The notes: generated by a model not told the origin, from the letters alone. Counted from the first letter of the stretch, positions 24,270 to 33,030 are shown. The stretch: DNA of 64,000 bases from Alphaproteobacteria bacterium (GCA_020632925.1 JACKER010000007.1:1038501-1102500); one strand, 5' to 3'. Translations and numbers: made by a program.

Positions 24270-24857
24270 ATGGGTTTCAGGGGTCGTGCGGGGTTCGGTC
24301 AGGGTCCGATGGTTCGCGGTGGTCGCCGCTCGGCGGTGGAGCGGCTCTCTCCGCAGACGCGCGAGGCGCTCGCGGCCGCCCACGGCGCCGTGACCGAGGG
24401 GCGCTGGGCCGACGCCGCGGAGGCGTTCGACAAGCTCGGTGGTGTCGCGCAGCAGCGGCAGCTCCCGCGGATCGCCGCCTTCCTGTACGCCCGCGCCGCC
24501 ACCGCCCACGGTCGTGCGGGGGCGCAGCCGGCGATGCTGGCGAGTGCCGAGAAGGGCCTGCAGAACGCGGTCGCCGCACGCGACAACGGGTTCTCGGCCC
24601 GGGTGTTCGGGTCCTTCCTGGCGGCGCTCAAGGAGACCGACTTCGCGGACGGCGAGCCCGCGATCCGCGAAGCGATGCGCAACGCGCTGGGAGTCGCTCC
24701 GCGCGAGCCCGGCCCGCGGCGTGCGCCCAGCCGCGACCAGCTCCGGAACCTGCCGGCGAGCTGCGAGGTCTGCGGCAGCCCGCTGAACGGGGACGAGCTG
24801 CAGGTGTCGGACGAGGGCCGCGCCGACTGCCCCACCTGCGGAAGTGCCGTCCTCTAG
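24270..24857 (+). CDS. Helical repeat protein with C-terminal zinc ribbon
   Basis: 195 aa; ATG 24270 with GGAGG five bases upstream. After a Gly/Arg-rich start (GFRGRAGFGQG), TPR-like helices run from about 35 to 135 (LAAAHGAVTEGRWADAAEAF, PRIAAFLYARAATAHGRAG). It ends with a zinc ribbon CEVCGSPL...CPTCGSAVL, both CxxC pairs complete. Soluble, cytoplasmic; function unknown. It appears to be a single gene after the terminator at 24191. Confidence 0.72.
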   Translation: MGFRGRAGFGQGPMVRGGRRSAVERLSPQTREALAAAHGAVTEGRWADAAEAFDKLGGVAQQRQLPRIAAFLYARAATAHGRAGAQPAMLASAEKGLQNAVAARDNGFSARVFGSFLAALKETDFADGEPAIREAMRNALGVAPREPGPRRAPSRDQLRNLPASCEVCGSPLNGDELQVSDEGRADCPTCGSAVL

Positions 24858-24963
24858 CTGCGGAAGTTCGACCGCAGTCTCGGGGTGCGATCGCGTGGTG
24901 GCGCACCTCGCGGACCTGGAACGTCACTTGCATCATGGGTGGCGTCGTTCCGCGAGGTCCCGA

Positions 24964-25137
24964 ATGCGTGTCCAGTCCCCCACGCCCGCTCGGCCCCCCA
25001 CCACCGTCCGCCCCCTGCACATCGAGGTCGGGGTGCTGGACCGCCTGCTCGAGGCCCACCGCCTCTCGCGCATCCTGGTCCGGCTCCAGCGGGCGCACGC
25101 GCAGCTCGACGCCGTGTTGCCGCCGATCGCACACTGA
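24964..25137 (+). CDS. Possible small helical protein
   Basis: 57 aa from ATG 24964 with only a weak GAGG upstream; the frame also runs back to 24844 with poor-looking sequence. The predicted product has an amphipathic helical part (VGVLDRLLEAHRLSRILVRL). It is the only coding candidate in the 341-bp gap 24858-25198 and ends just before a large hairpin. It may be spurious. Confidence 0.3.
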   Translation: MRVQSPTPARPPTTVRPLHIEVGVLDRLLEAHRLSRILVRLQRAHAQLDAVLPPIAH

Positions 25138-25142
25138 GAGGC

Positions 25143-25199
25143 GGCACATCGTCGAGCGAGAGTGTGCGTGAGTCCTCTGCTCACGCGGCGTGATGTGCC
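25143..25199. terminator. Nested hairpin between convergent genes
   Basis: Inner arms GCGTGAG (25166-25172) and CTCACGC (25180-25186) with a 7-nt loop; outer arms GGCACATC (25143-25150) and GATGTGCC (25192-25199). It sits between a plus-strand small ORF and the 3' end of a minus-strand lipoprotein gene, and can act on both strands. Confidence 0.5.
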
Positions 25200-25999
25200 T
25201 ACCGCGGGAGGTAGCGCGCCACGACCATCGAGCCGGGCGACGGGACGAAACGGTCGAAGCCGACGGTGTTGGCGACCGGGTCGTACGTGAGCTCGGCGCC
25301 ATCGAACCGGAGCACGACGCCGTCCTCGGTCACCTCGACCTCGATGGTCGGCGGGTCGGCCAGGGCGGACAGGGGGAAGGTGGTCGTGGGCAGGGGGGCG
25401 GACGCCTCGAGCGCGTCGGTGGCGTCGGTCCACAGCGATCCGCCCGTGCTCGTGGCCAGGCCCTCGAGGACGGGCTGCGAGGCCGGCGCATCGAGCAGGT
25501 CGAGGCGACCTCCCACGAGGGCGAGACGGTCGGCGAGCTCGGAGTCCGTTCCCATCCCTGCCGGCGTGGCGTCGTCCGCCTCCTGGGCCACCAGCACCCG
25601 CACCTCGACACCGGGCCGCACCTGGGTGTCGAGGGCCAGCAGCGTCGCACCGACCGCTCCCAGCGGCAGGTCCTCGCCCAGCACGGGCCAGGTCGCGGAC
25701 GGGGCGGTGGGGTCGAGCCAGGTCACCTCGCCGGCGGTCGTCGGGTCACCGAGCGCCGTCGACACCACGCCGACGCGCGCATCGGACTCGGTCCCGAGCA
25801 GGGCGTCCCACAGCGCGGGTAGGGCGTCTGCCAGCGTGGGCGCGAGGGCAGGGTCGGTGACGAGCAGGACGTCGACGGGATCGACAGTCACGGCGAACCG
25901 GTCCTCGACCTCGGCACCCGTGGTGGACGGGGGCGTGGCGACGAGCGCGGTGGGCTGGGTTGTGGTGGTGGCGCAGGCGAGGATCGAGGTCAGCAGCAT
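25199..25999 (-). CDS. Lipoprotein with degenerate vWA-like domain
   Basis: 266 aa from ATG 25999, which gives a short lipoprotein signal (MLLTSILAC). From about residue 40, VDPVDVLLVTDPALAPTLADAL followed by RVGVVSTALGD has the strand-helix layout of von Willebrand A domains (usual form DILFVIDxSxSM), but the metal site DxSxS reads DPALA, so a normal MIDAS is missing. A C-terminal segment (EVEVTEDGVVLRFDGAEL, YDPVANTVGFD) fits the extension seen in secreted vWA proteins of Myxococcota. Downstream of another lipoprotein gene by 40 bp. Confidence 0.7.
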   Translation of the reverse strand: MLLTSILACATTTTQPTALVATPPSTTGAEVEDRFAVTVDPVDVLLVTDPALAPTLADALPALWDALLGTESDARVGVVSTALGDPTTAGEVTWLDPTAPSATWPVLGEDLPLGAVGATLLALDTQVRPGVEVRVLVAQEADDATPAGMGTDSELADRLALVGGRLDLLDAPASQPVLEGLATSTGGSLWTDATDALEASAPLPTTTFPLSALADPPTIEVEVTEDGVVLRFDGAELTYDPVANTVGFDRFVPSPGSMVVARYLPR

Positions 26000-26039
26000 G
26001 GTGGCTCCGCTCGTTCTTTCCCGTCTCGCCGCGCCGACG

Positions 26040-26411
26040 TCACCGGCAGACCACCTCGGCCGCGTCGACCACCAGGCCACGGTAGCTGTTCATCGTGCCG
26101 GGCTTGCCTCCGAGATCCACGACCCGCAGCTCGCCGGTCGCGCTCATGGCGCCCTCGCAGCCCGGGTCGGAGGACGCGAGCACCACGATCTGCGTGTTCG
26201 CCACGTCGAGGTAGAGCTGGACCTGGCCCGGCCCGGCGCTGATCGGGTGGTTCGCGATGTTCTGCGAGGCGCGTCCGGACACCGTCTGGCGCGTCCCGTC
26301 GCACGCCGACCAGGTGCCCGGATCCTGGGGCACGCACGCCCCTCCGCCGCCGGACTTGGCGCAGCCAGCGGCCCACAGCATCCACCACCAGGTCCCGAAG
26401 GCCATCGTCAT
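26040..26411 (-). CDS. Small lipoprotein
   Basis: 123 aa from ATG 26411 (another ATG at 26405). Signal MTMAFGTWWWMLWAAGC with lipobox AAGC. The mature part has two more Cys residues (ACVPQDPGTWSACDG), a likely disulphide, and ends ...DAAEVVCR. No family recognised. It is divergent from the acyltransferase gene with only 36 bp between the starts and is probably co-transcribed with the vWA-like lipoprotein. Confidence 0.65.
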   Translation of the reverse strand: MTMAFGTWWWMLWAAGCAKSGGGGACVPQDPGTWSACDGTRQTVSGRASQNIANHPISAGPGQVQLYLDVANTQIVVLASSDPGCEGAMSATGELRVVDLGGKPGTMNSYRGLVVDAAEVVCR

Positions 26412-26447
26412 CGGTTGGATCTCCGCGCCGCAGGTTAGCATCGGCCG

Positions 26448-27293
26448 ATGCCGTTCCCACCTCGCGTCGCCAGCGTGCTGTCCTCGGTGTTCGGAGGACC
26501 CTCGGTCCGCGACCGGGCCCATCGCCTCCACTTCGCCGACGCCGGCCACGGCTTCGACCAGTTCGGGATGCACCCGGACTTCGTGGCCGTGGGCGACACC
26601 ATCGGCTCCCCGTTGTACGACCGGTACTTCCGGGTCAAGAGCTACGGCGCCGAGAACATCCCGAAGACGGGGGCCGCCATCCTGGCCGCCAATCACTCGG
26701 GGAGTCTGCCGGTCGATGGCGCGATGTTGTGGGTCGATGTGTACCGGCGGACGGACCCGCCGCGGACGGCCAGACCGGTCGCGGACCACTTCGTCACGGC
26801 GCTGCCGGTCGTCTCCACGCTGTTCGCGCGCTGCGGCGTGGTCGGCGGGAGCCGCGGCAACGCGCGCGCCCTGCTCGAGAGCGGCGAGCTGCTCATGATC
26901 TTCCCGGAGGGCGTGCCCGGCATCGGCAAGCTGTTCAAGGACCGCTACCACCTCCAGGAGTGGCGCGTCGGGCACTGCGAGCTCGCCATCCGCCACCGTG
27001 CGCCCGTCGTCCCGGTCGGCATCGTCGGCGCAGAGGAGCAGATGCCGCAGCTCGCGAAGATCCCAGTGCCGAAGTCGCTGCCCATCCCGTACATCCCGAT
27101 CACGGCGACGCCGCTGCCGCTGCCGGTGCGGTACCACATCCACTACGGGGCGCCCCTGCGCTTCGACCTGGAGTACACCCCCGACGACGCGGACGACCCC
27201 GAGAAGGTCCACGCGGCCGCCCAGCGGGTGAAGGCCGAGGTCCAGAAGCTGCTCGAGAAGGGGCTGTCGATGCGGGAGGGCATCTTCCGATGA
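26448..27293 (+). CDS. PlsC-family (MGAT-like) acyltransferase
   Basis: 281 aa. The acyltransferase block NHSGSLPVDGAML (about 83) is the spaced variant of the NHxxxxD motif used by MGAT-like LPLATs; GGSRGNARALL and IFPEGVPG (about 145) supply the further acyl-acceptor motifs. It probably acylates a glycerolipid at the inner face of the cytoplasmic membrane. The stop overlaps the start of an SDR gene (ATGA). The acyltransferase/SDR pair recurs in Myxococcota and Actinobacteria, suggesting a joint lipid-modifying step. Confidence 0.88.
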   Translation: MPFPPRVASVLSSVFGGPSVRDRAHRLHFADAGHGFDQFGMHPDFVAVGDTIGSPLYDRYFRVKSYGAENIPKTGAAILAANHSGSLPVDGAMLWVDVYRRTDPPRTARPVADHFVTALPVVSTLFARCGVVGGSRGNARALLESGELLMIFPEGVPGIGKLFKDRYHLQEWRVGHCELAIRHRAPVVPVGIVGAEEQMPQLAKIPVPKSLPIPYIPITATPLPLPVRYHIHYGAPLRFDLEYTPDDADDPEKVHAAAQRVKAEVQKLLEKGLSMREGIFR

Positions 27294-28261
27294 GATCCGT
27301 CCTCGTCACCGGGGCCACGACCCCTCTCGGGGAGCGGCTGGTCCGCTCGCTCATCGCCGACACCCGCGTCTCCCACGTCCTGGCCGTCGGGAAGGAGCCG
27401 CCCGATCGGGCGCTGCCCTTCAGCCACGAGCAGCGCCTGACGTACGTCCAGGTCGACCTCACGAAGTCGCGGCAGGTGCGCGATCTGCTGTTCGGCGTCG
27501 CCCGCGACCGCTCGGTCGAGGTCGTGGTCCACCTGTCGCAGCACCGCTCGGCGCGCGACCGCGGGCACAAGGTGCACCAGGCGAACGTCGAGGCGCTCCG
27601 CTCGATCCTCGATCTGTCCGACCGCCACCCGACCATCCGGCGGGTCGTCGTGCGCAGCTTCTCGGTCGTGTACCGGGTGAGCATGGACCTGCCGGTGTTG
27701 GTGACCGAGGACCACCCGCTCAACCTCGACCCCAGGGCCCCGCAGTACGTCCGGGATCGGGTGGAGGCGGACCTCACCGCGTGCACGCGCATGGGGCTCA
27801 CCAACGCCGAGATCGTGGTGCTCAGGTGCGCGGAGGCGCTCGGGCCGGGCATGGGCAGCCAGCTGTTCGACTACCTGGCGTCGCCGGTCGCGCTGCGCCC
27901 CGCGGGCTTCGACCCGATGGTGAACGTCGCCACCGTCGCCGACCTCGTCTCCGCGGTGGAGGCGGCCACGCACGGCTCGGGCGAGGGGGTGTTCAACATC
28001 CCGGGCGCCGACACGCTGCCGCTGTCCGAGGCCTGCCGGAAGTGGGGGTGCGTCTCCTTCCCGATGCCCGGGCCCCTCGTGGCACCGGTGTACGGCCTGC
28101 GGCATCGGCTCACGGGGAGCGAGTTCTCCTACGGCCTCAACCGCAAGACCATGCACTTCGGCTTCGTGCTGGACGGCACGCGCGCCGGCGAGGTCCTCGG
28201 GTACCGCCCGAGCCACCCGGTGGACTGGCCGGTGGGTGGCGTCGTGCGGATGGGCGCCTGA
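27290..28261 (+). CDS. Atypical extended SDR (NAD-dependent epimerase-like)
   Basis: 323 aa. N-terminal Rossmann motif TGATTPLGERLV (variant of TGxxGxxG), then the SDR strand VVVHLSQHRSARDRG. The expected catalytic YxxxK reads YVRDR (about 154-158), so the Lys is Arg, which makes normal dehydrogenase activity doubtful. The C-terminal part holds an epimerase-type substrate lobe (VFNIPGADTLPLSEA). Translationally coupled to the acyltransferase. It may bind nucleotide without turnover. The stop lies in a 14-bp palindrome shared with the convergent GNAT gene. Confidence 0.82.
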   Translation: MRSVLVTGATTPLGERLVRSLIADTRVSHVLAVGKEPPDRALPFSHEQRLTYVQVDLTKSRQVRDLLFGVARDRSVEVVVHLSQHRSARDRGHKVHQANVEALRSILDLSDRHPTIRRVVVRSFSVVYRVSMDLPVLVTEDHPLNLDPRAPQYVRDRVEADLTACTRMGLTNAEIVVLRCAEALGPGMGSQLFDYLASPVALRPAGFDPMVNVATVADLVSAVEAATHGSGEGVFNIPGADTLPLSEACRKWGCVSFPMPGPLVAPVYGLRHRLTGSEFSYGLNRKTMHFGFVLDGTRAGEVLGYRPSHPVDWPVGGVVRMGA

Positions 28262-28265
28262 GCGC

Positions 28266-28697
28266 TCAGGATCGCGGCGGACGCAGGAAGGTGTGGAGGC
28301 GGCCGCCGGCGACCTCCTTCAGCGGGAGCAGCCCGACCGACCGATAGAACGTGTGCTGCCGCGGCTCGTCGTCGGTCAGCAGGCCGAACGTCCGGACGTG
28401 CGCGAAGCGCTCCTGCGCCTTGGCGATCAGGGCCTTGCCCAGGCCCGTGCGCTGGTGGTCGGGGCGCACCAGGAGGTCCTGGAGCCACGCGATGGCGACC
28501 TCGTCGGACACGACGCGCGCAAGGCCGATGAGGTCGCCGTCCCACCACACGCTCAGCACCCAGGTGCTGTTGGCGAGGGCGCGGAGCAGCGCCTCGGGCT
28601 CCTCCGTGTAGGCGGTCCATCCCACCGACGCGTACAGCGTCAGCAGCGGTCCGAGCGGCAGGTCGCCGCCTTCCTGGAAGGTCCAATCCACGCTCAT
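28266..28697 (-). CDS. GNAT family N-acetyltransferase
   Basis: 143 aa. The acetyl-CoA binding loop RPDHQRTGLGKALI (about 78-91), with strand LARVVSDEVAIAWLQDLLV before it and FYRSVGLLPL near residue 118, defines the GNAT fold. Soluble. Substrate unknown. It ends in the palindrome 28257-28270 with the convergent SDR gene. It follows the anti-sigma-like gene by 45 bp, and may belong to that transcript. Confidence 0.88.
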   Translation of the reverse strand: MSVDWTFQEGGDLPLGPLLTLYASVGWTAYTEEPEALLRALANSTWVLSVWWDGDLIGLARVVSDEVAIAWLQDLLVRPDHQRTGLGKALIAKAQERFAHVRTFGLLTDDEPRQHTFYRSVGLLPLKEVAGGRLHTFLRPPRS

Positions 28698-28742
28698 CGC
28701 GATCTCCGCGGCGCACGGAACGCCGACGAGGTCGCGAGCGTA

Positions 28743-29945
28743 TCACCGCGTGGCGTTCGCCTGCTCCGCCTGCTGCCAGGCATCGACCGCGCCGGCCGTG
28801 TCACCCGACGCCATCAGGGCGTCGCCGTACACCACCAGCAGCCACGACCGCTCGGCCGTGTTGGCCGAGGAGAGCCCCAGCCCGCGCCTCGCGAGCGACA
28901 GGGCGCCCGTCGTGTCACCTGCGGCCAGGGCGTCCTGGACGGCGAGTGCAGCGACGTGTTGCCCCGCCCGGGACGGGGCGCCGATCAGGGGCGAGAGTCG
29001 CGCGGAGGCCCCACCGGGATCGCCGCGCGTGCGCAGGGCCTCGGCCTCGGCCAGACCGGCGTCGAACAGGTCGAGCGTGGCCCGGTCGACCCCCTTGCGC
29101 CAGCCGTTCGACGAGCGGTCGCGCGGAACGGCGCGGACACGCACCGACCCCGGATCCACCGCCTCGTCTTCGCTGGCCAGGACCTGGCGCTTGGCCTCGA
29201 GATCCTTCGTCTCCTCCGTGGCCGGAGCGTCTTCGGCGACCGCGACCGCGTCCGCGACGGCGTCGTCGAGCTCGGGGATGGTCGTCTCGCTCTTGAACAG
29301 CGCGCCGTCGCGCATCTCGATCGGCTGCTGCGCCGCGACCTTCTCGGCACCTTCCGCGCGCCGGGAGGGGAGGGCGGCGGGCGGCGGGGGTGGTGCCGCG
29401 GCGGGCTCGGCCTTCAGCTCGGCGGGCGCAGCGGCGGCTGCACGATCGGTGCGCTCGCCCTCGGCCTGCTGCTCGACGGGGGCCGTCGCCGCCGCCGGTG
29501 CCATCTCGTCCCGCGAGCCGGAGGTCGCGACCTCCTGACGGGCCGTCGGCAAGGCCACGAACAGCAGCACCGCCGCCGCCACCGCAGCCAGGCCGATCGA
29601 CGAGCTCCCTCCCGCCCACGCGATCCACCTCGCCGGGCTGCGTCGCTCCGACCGAACGGGCGCCTCCGGCTCCTCGACGTGCCGCGGCGGACGCGCAGGG
29701 AAGGGCACGACCTCGCCGGGCGCCGAGCGTGCTTCCGGCTCGCGCGCGGCGCCGTCGGCCGCCAACGGGCCGCTCGTCACCGACGCGAGGATGTCCTCGG
29801 CCGTGAGCTTCAGCGCCGGCGCGCGATCGGGCCGCGCGGCGTAGATCGCCTCGATCACGTCGGCGTCGAGGTCCGACGGAGGTGGCGCACCCGCGGGCTC
29901 GTCGAGCCACCGGGCGAGGGAGGAGGCCTGGTCTTCCTGGCTCAT
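28743..29945 (-). CDS. Membrane anti-sigma-like protein with TPR-like C-terminus
   Basis: 400 aa; ATG 29945 overlaps the ECF sigma stop (ATGA), so the two are translated together, typical of sigma/anti-sigma pairs. The N-terminal 100 residues are soluble and lack the usual HxxxCxxC zinc motif; one membrane helix follows (about 105-135, IGLAAVAAAVLLFVAL). Then come Ala/Pro-rich and acidic stretches and a C-terminal helical repeat region (ALRTRGDPGGASARLSPLI, ALSLARRGLGLSSANTAERS). It probably restrains the sigma factor at the membrane; this is inferred from context only. Confidence 0.72.
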   Translation of the reverse strand: MSQEDQASSLARWLDEPAGAPPPSDLDADVIEAIYAARPDRAPALKLTAEDILASVTSGPLAADGAAREPEARSAPGEVVPFPARPPRHVEEPEAPVRSERRSPARWIAWAGGSSSIGLAAVAAAVLLFVALPTARQEVATSGSRDEMAPAAATAPVEQQAEGERTDRAAAAAPAELKAEPAAAPPPPPAALPSRRAEGAEKVAAQQPIEMRDGALFKSETTIPELDDAVADAVAVAEDAPATEETKDLEAKRQVLASEDEAVDPGSVRVRAVPRDRSSNGWRKGVDRATLDLFDAGLAEAEALRTRGDPGGASARLSPLIGAPSRAGQHVAALAVQDALAAGDTTGALSLARRGLGLSSANTAERSWLLVVYGDALMASGDTAGAVDAWQQAEQANATR

Positions 29946-30541
29946 GGGGGGAACACCTTCCGGAACGCCTTCGCGGCCCGGTGCAGGATGACGTCGAAGT
30001 TGCCGACACTCACGCCGAGGTCCTCGGCGCATTCCTCTCGCGTGCGCTCCTCCAGCAACCGCAGGCGTAGTGCCCGCGCGTAGCGTGCGTTGAGGTTGGC
30101 GAGGCTCGCCTCCACCATCCTCCGTAGCTCCTCGACCTCGAGGTTGCGGTCCGGGCGGTCCGGAACCGCCATCGGCAGCTCCGGCTCCGCACCCACGGCC
30201 TCCGCGAGGCGCTCGTCGCGCCGGTGGCGTCGGTGGATGTCGATCGCCTTGTTCACGGCGATCCGCCGCAGCCAGAAGAAGATGCTGCGGTTCTCGAGGC
30301 GGAAGGTGTCGATCCGCTCCAGCGCCGTCCGGAACGTCTCCCGCAGGCAGTCCTCCGCCAGCTCCGGGATCGGCAGCCGGGGCAGGATGGCCTGTCGGTA
30401 CAGCAGATCGCCGTACCACCCGTACAGGGTGGCGAAGGCCGTGCGATCTCCTGCTTGGAGACGAAGGATCACCGCGCGCTCCTCCTCGAGGGCGACGAGG
30501 TCCCCGGTCCTGGCTGGGGCTCTCGTGGAGTTCAAGTCCAC
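29942..30541 (-). CDS. ECF-type RNA polymerase sigma factor
   Basis: 199 aa. Region 2 spans LYGWYGDLLYRQAILPRLP to FFWLRRIAVNKAIDIHRRHRR (about 38-105), region 4 is ALRLRLLEERTREECAEDLGVSVGNFDVILHRAAKA (split here into two HTH parts, about 155-190). Region 3 is absent, as in ECF factors. Start ATG 30541 is 28 bp after the FAD-linked oxidase gene. Its target promoters cannot be named; no ECF-type -35/-10 is obvious upstream. Confidence 0.92.
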   Translation of the reverse strand: MDLNSTRAPARTGDLVALEEERAVILRLQAGDRTAFATLYGWYGDLLYRQAILPRLPIPELAEDCLRETFRTALERIDTFRLENRSIFFWLRRIAVNKAIDIHRRHRRDERLAEAVGAEPELPMAVPDRPDRNLEVEELRRMVEASLANLNARYARALRLRLLEERTREECAEDLGVSVGNFDVILHRAAKAFRKVFPP

Positions 30542-30569
30542 CCCTCCAACGCGCGAGTCCCGGCCATTC

Positions 30570-31979
30570 TTACAGAGGACCCTGCTCGAACACGTTGCCG
30601 CGGCCGAGGATGCCGTTCGGATCGAGCCTTCTCTTCAGCGATCGGAAGGACGCGAGCACCTCCTCGCCGACCATCCAGCGCAGGTGATCGCGCTTGAGCT
30701 TGCCGATCCCGTGCTCGGCGCTCACCGTGCCGCCGAGCGCGATCGCCTCGCGCGCGAGCTGGTCGTACCAGTCCTTGGCACGCTGGGCCTCCTCCGGGGT
30801 CGAGGGGAGGAGGTTGAGGTGCAGGTGGCTGTCGCCGATGTGGCCGAACAGGACGTGCTCGACCGGGGAGGCCTCGTACAGGTCCATCATCCGCGGGAGC
30901 GCGGCGTCGGGCACGGCGAGGTCCGTCCCGATCTTCCGCATCCCGTTGCGGACCACGCGCTCGTTGATGCCGGCCGGGATCGCGTGCCGCAGCTCGAGCA
31001 GGCGAGACCGCGAGGGGCCGTCGGTCGCGAGGATCGTGTCGTCCACGAGCGCGCCGTGCGCCGTGAGCGCCTCCAGCCAGGCCTCGAGGTGAGCGTCCGC
31101 CCCGCAGGCCTCGACCTCCTGCTCGCAGAACAAGGCGGCGCCTGCACCGTCGGGCACCGTCGTGCGGCCCTCCGCCATCCCGAGGCAGCCCCGGTCGAAG
31201 TACTCGAGGCAGCGGGGGGACAGCGCGCCGCGCGGGTCGCCGCGGGAGGCGTCGCGCGCCTGCTCCACGAAGGCGAGCGCGCTGGCGCGGTCCGGGAAGA
31301 ACGCGATGAGCCCGATCACGTCGGACGGCAGGTCCGTGAGCCGCACCGTCACGTCCGTGATGACGCCGAGCGTGCCCTCCGTCCCGACGAACAGGTCGAG
31401 CAGCGACGCGGGCGGTGCGTACCCCGCGGCGGTCTTCACGGCGGGCTCGTGCCAGCGAGGGACCGGCCAGTCCGCGGGGATCGGATCGCCCCGTCGCACG
31501 TCGAGGATCTCGCCGGTGGGGAGTACCACGCGGAGCCCCTCCACCCAGCGGCGGGTGGCTCCGTATCGGAAGGACCGCGCGCCCGACGCGTTGCAGGCCA
31601 CCGACGCGCCCAGCGTGCACTCGTTGCGGCTCGTGGGGTCGGGTGGGTAGAACCGGCCGGTCGCCTCGATCGCCGACTGAAAGGCCCCGAGCCAGACGCC
31701 CGCGCCGGCGCTCGCGCGGTCGTGCCCGATCTCCCCGACGGCGTCGAAGGCCGCCATCGACATCAACCAGCCCCCGTCCGGTGTGGCGCCGCCCGTCGTG
31801 CTCGTCCGGCCAGCGGTGGGCAGGACCGGGATGCCCGCGGACTGGCAGTGACGGAGGATGTCCGCCACGTCCTCGGCGCTCCTGGGCCGGACCAGGCCGT
31901 CGGCGCGGCCCGGGAGGTTGGAGGCGTCCGTGAGGAGCCCGCCCAGGACGGACGGGTCGGTGATCAGCTGGGGAAGCAC
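30570..31979 (-). CDS. FAD-linked oxidase (glycolate oxidase GlcD / D-lactate dehydrogenase type)
   Basis: 469 aa from GTG 31979; a longer frame exists but would run through the upstream lipoprotein gene. The FAD-binding type 4 domain shows GRTSTTGGATPDGGW and GASVACNASGARSFRYGATR (about 55-150), the FAD loop GTEGTLGVITDVTVRL (about 205), and the C-terminal oxidase domain has GHIGDSHLHLN (about 390) and GTVSAEHGIGKLKRDHL. It likely oxidises a 2-hydroxy acid in the cytoplasm or at the membrane. Eight bp downstream of the small lipoprotein gene, in a long minus-strand run. Confidence 0.88.
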   Translation of the reverse strand: MLPQLITDPSVLGGLLTDASNLPGRADGLVRPRSAEDVADILRHCQSAGIPVLPTAGRTSTTGGATPDGGWLMSMAAFDAVGEIGHDRASAGAGVWLGAFQSAIEATGRFYPPDPTSRNECTLGASVACNASGARSFRYGATRRWVEGLRVVLPTGEILDVRRGDPIPADWPVPRWHEPAVKTAAGYAPPASLLDLFVGTEGTLGVITDVTVRLTDLPSDVIGLIAFFPDRASALAFVEQARDASRGDPRGALSPRCLEYFDRGCLGMAEGRTTVPDGAGAALFCEQEVEACGADAHLEAWLEALTAHGALVDDTILATDGPSRSRLLELRHAIPAGINERVVRNGMRKIGTDLAVPDAALPRMMDLYEASPVEHVLFGHIGDSHLHLNLLPSTPEEAQRAKDWYDQLAREAIALGGTVSAEHGIGKLKRDHLRWMVGEEVLASFRSLKRRLDPNGILGRGNVFEQGPL

Positions 31980-31987
31980 GCGGTCCG

Positions 31988-32386
31988 TTATCCCGTGTCG
32001 CCGGTGGAGGTCGGAGCGGTGCAGTCGTAGACCCGGGAGCAGGACTCGGGCGCCACGACCGTGGGCTGGCCGCCGACGCCGCTCTCGCAGCGGTAGTGGT
32101 CGTGCAGGCAGTCCCAGGCCACCTCGGCGTCGAACGCGCACCCCGTCGGCTCCTCCACGTCGATGCAGCGGACGTCGATGTCGTCGCAGGTCTCGAGGTC
32201 GTACACGTCGCAGAAGCACTCCTCGAGCTCGTCGCACAGCTTGCGCTCGTAGTCGCGGACGAACTCGGACGAGGTGAGCGGCTGCGGCGTGCCGATGGGG
32301 ACGGTCCCCGTGGGCTCGCACCGACCGCCGTGCGCCTCGTAGCCCTCGGGGCAGCGGATGCAGGCGGCCAGGAGCAGCGCGATCAC
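31988..32386 (-). CDS. Small Cys-rich lipoprotein
   Basis: 132 aa from GTG 32386 (GTGA overlap with the SDR stop). Lipobox in VIALLLAAC. The mature protein has many Cys residues (IRCPEG, KLCDELEECFCDVYDLETCDD, RCIDV, WDCLHDH, SCSRVYDC), likely several disulphides, and an acidic middle. A Thr/Gly-rich C-terminal end (STGDTG). No family recognised; probably exported. Confidence 0.75.
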   Translation of the reverse strand: MIALLLAACIRCPEGYEAHGGRCEPTGTVPIGTPQPLTSSEFVRDYERKLCDELEECFCDVYDLETCDDIDVRCIDVEEPTGCAFDAEVAWDCLHDHYRCESGVGGQPTVVAPESCSRVYDCTAPTSTGDTG

Positions 32387-33030
32387 CGGCCCACCTCGAT
32401 CGCCTGGCCCGTCACCAGGCGCGCTTCCGGGGAGCAGAGCCAACGGGCGACGGCGCCGATCTCCTCGGGCTTCGCCCAGCGGTCGGGGTCGGCGTCGGGC
32501 ATGGCGCGGCGGTTGGCGGGGGTGTCGATCATGTCCGGCAGCAGGACGTTGACCCGCACGCCGTTCGCCTTCCACTCGAGGGCGGCGGACCGGCCGAGCG
32601 ACACCACGGCGGCCTTGGTGGCGGCATAGAGCGCCACGCCGGACGCCCCGCGCCAGGTGCGTGCGCCGACCAGCACCACGCCCGCGCCGCGGTTCAGCGC
32701 CGGTCCGAAGGCGGCGAGGGTGTTGGCCGTCGTCCGCAGGTTGAGCGCCTCCAGCCGGTCGAGGTCGCTCGGGGTGGACGCGGTGAGCGGCTGCATGGAG
32801 AAGCCCCCGGCGCAGCACACGAGCGCGTCGATCGGGCCGAGGCCCGCCGCGCTCCCGTCGACCGCCTCCCGGTCCGTGAGGTCGACGACCACCGCGCGGC
32901 CGGGGCCGGCGTACCGCGTGCGGTCCGCGTCGTCGATCACCGTGGCGACCACGTCCCAGCCGGCCTCGGCGAACACCTGCCCGACGCCCAGACCCAGCGC
33001 GCCGCCACCACCGGTGATCACGACCTTCAT
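32383..33030 (-). CDS. Short-chain dehydrogenase/reductase
   Basis: 215 aa. Complete classical SDR: TGGGGALGLGVG cofactor motif (about 6-17), CAGGFS (about 72), and the active site S/YAATK (Y and K about 136-140) within GVALYAATKAAVVSLGR. Normal length is slightly short, near that of quinoid dihydropteridine reductase-like SDRs. It follows the FAD oxidoreductase gene by 19 bp and precedes the lipoprotein, so it shares the same transcript; substrate unknown. Confidence 0.9.
   Translation of the reverse strand: MKVVITGGGGALGLGVGQVFAEAGWDVVATVIDDADRTRYAGPGRAVVVDLTDREAVDGSAAGLGPIDALVCCAGGFSMQPLTASTPSDLDRLEALNLRTTANTLAAFGPALNRGAGVVLVGARTWRGASGVALYAATKAAVVSLGRSAALEWKANGVRVNVLLPDMIDTPANRRAMPDADPDRWAKPEEIGAVARWLCSPEARLVTGQAIEVGR

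Noticed and set aside
25143..25199. GGCACATC/GATGTGCC as a third copy of the 73-bp operator.
   Set aside because: Spacing differs (49 versus 30 bp) and none of the other blocks is present; a terminator hairpin between converging genes is more likely.
28257..28270. Perfect palindrome CCTGAGCGCTCAGG spanning both stop codons.
   Set aside because: It follows from two convergent stop codons in GC-rich context; too short for a terminator and with no further evidence.
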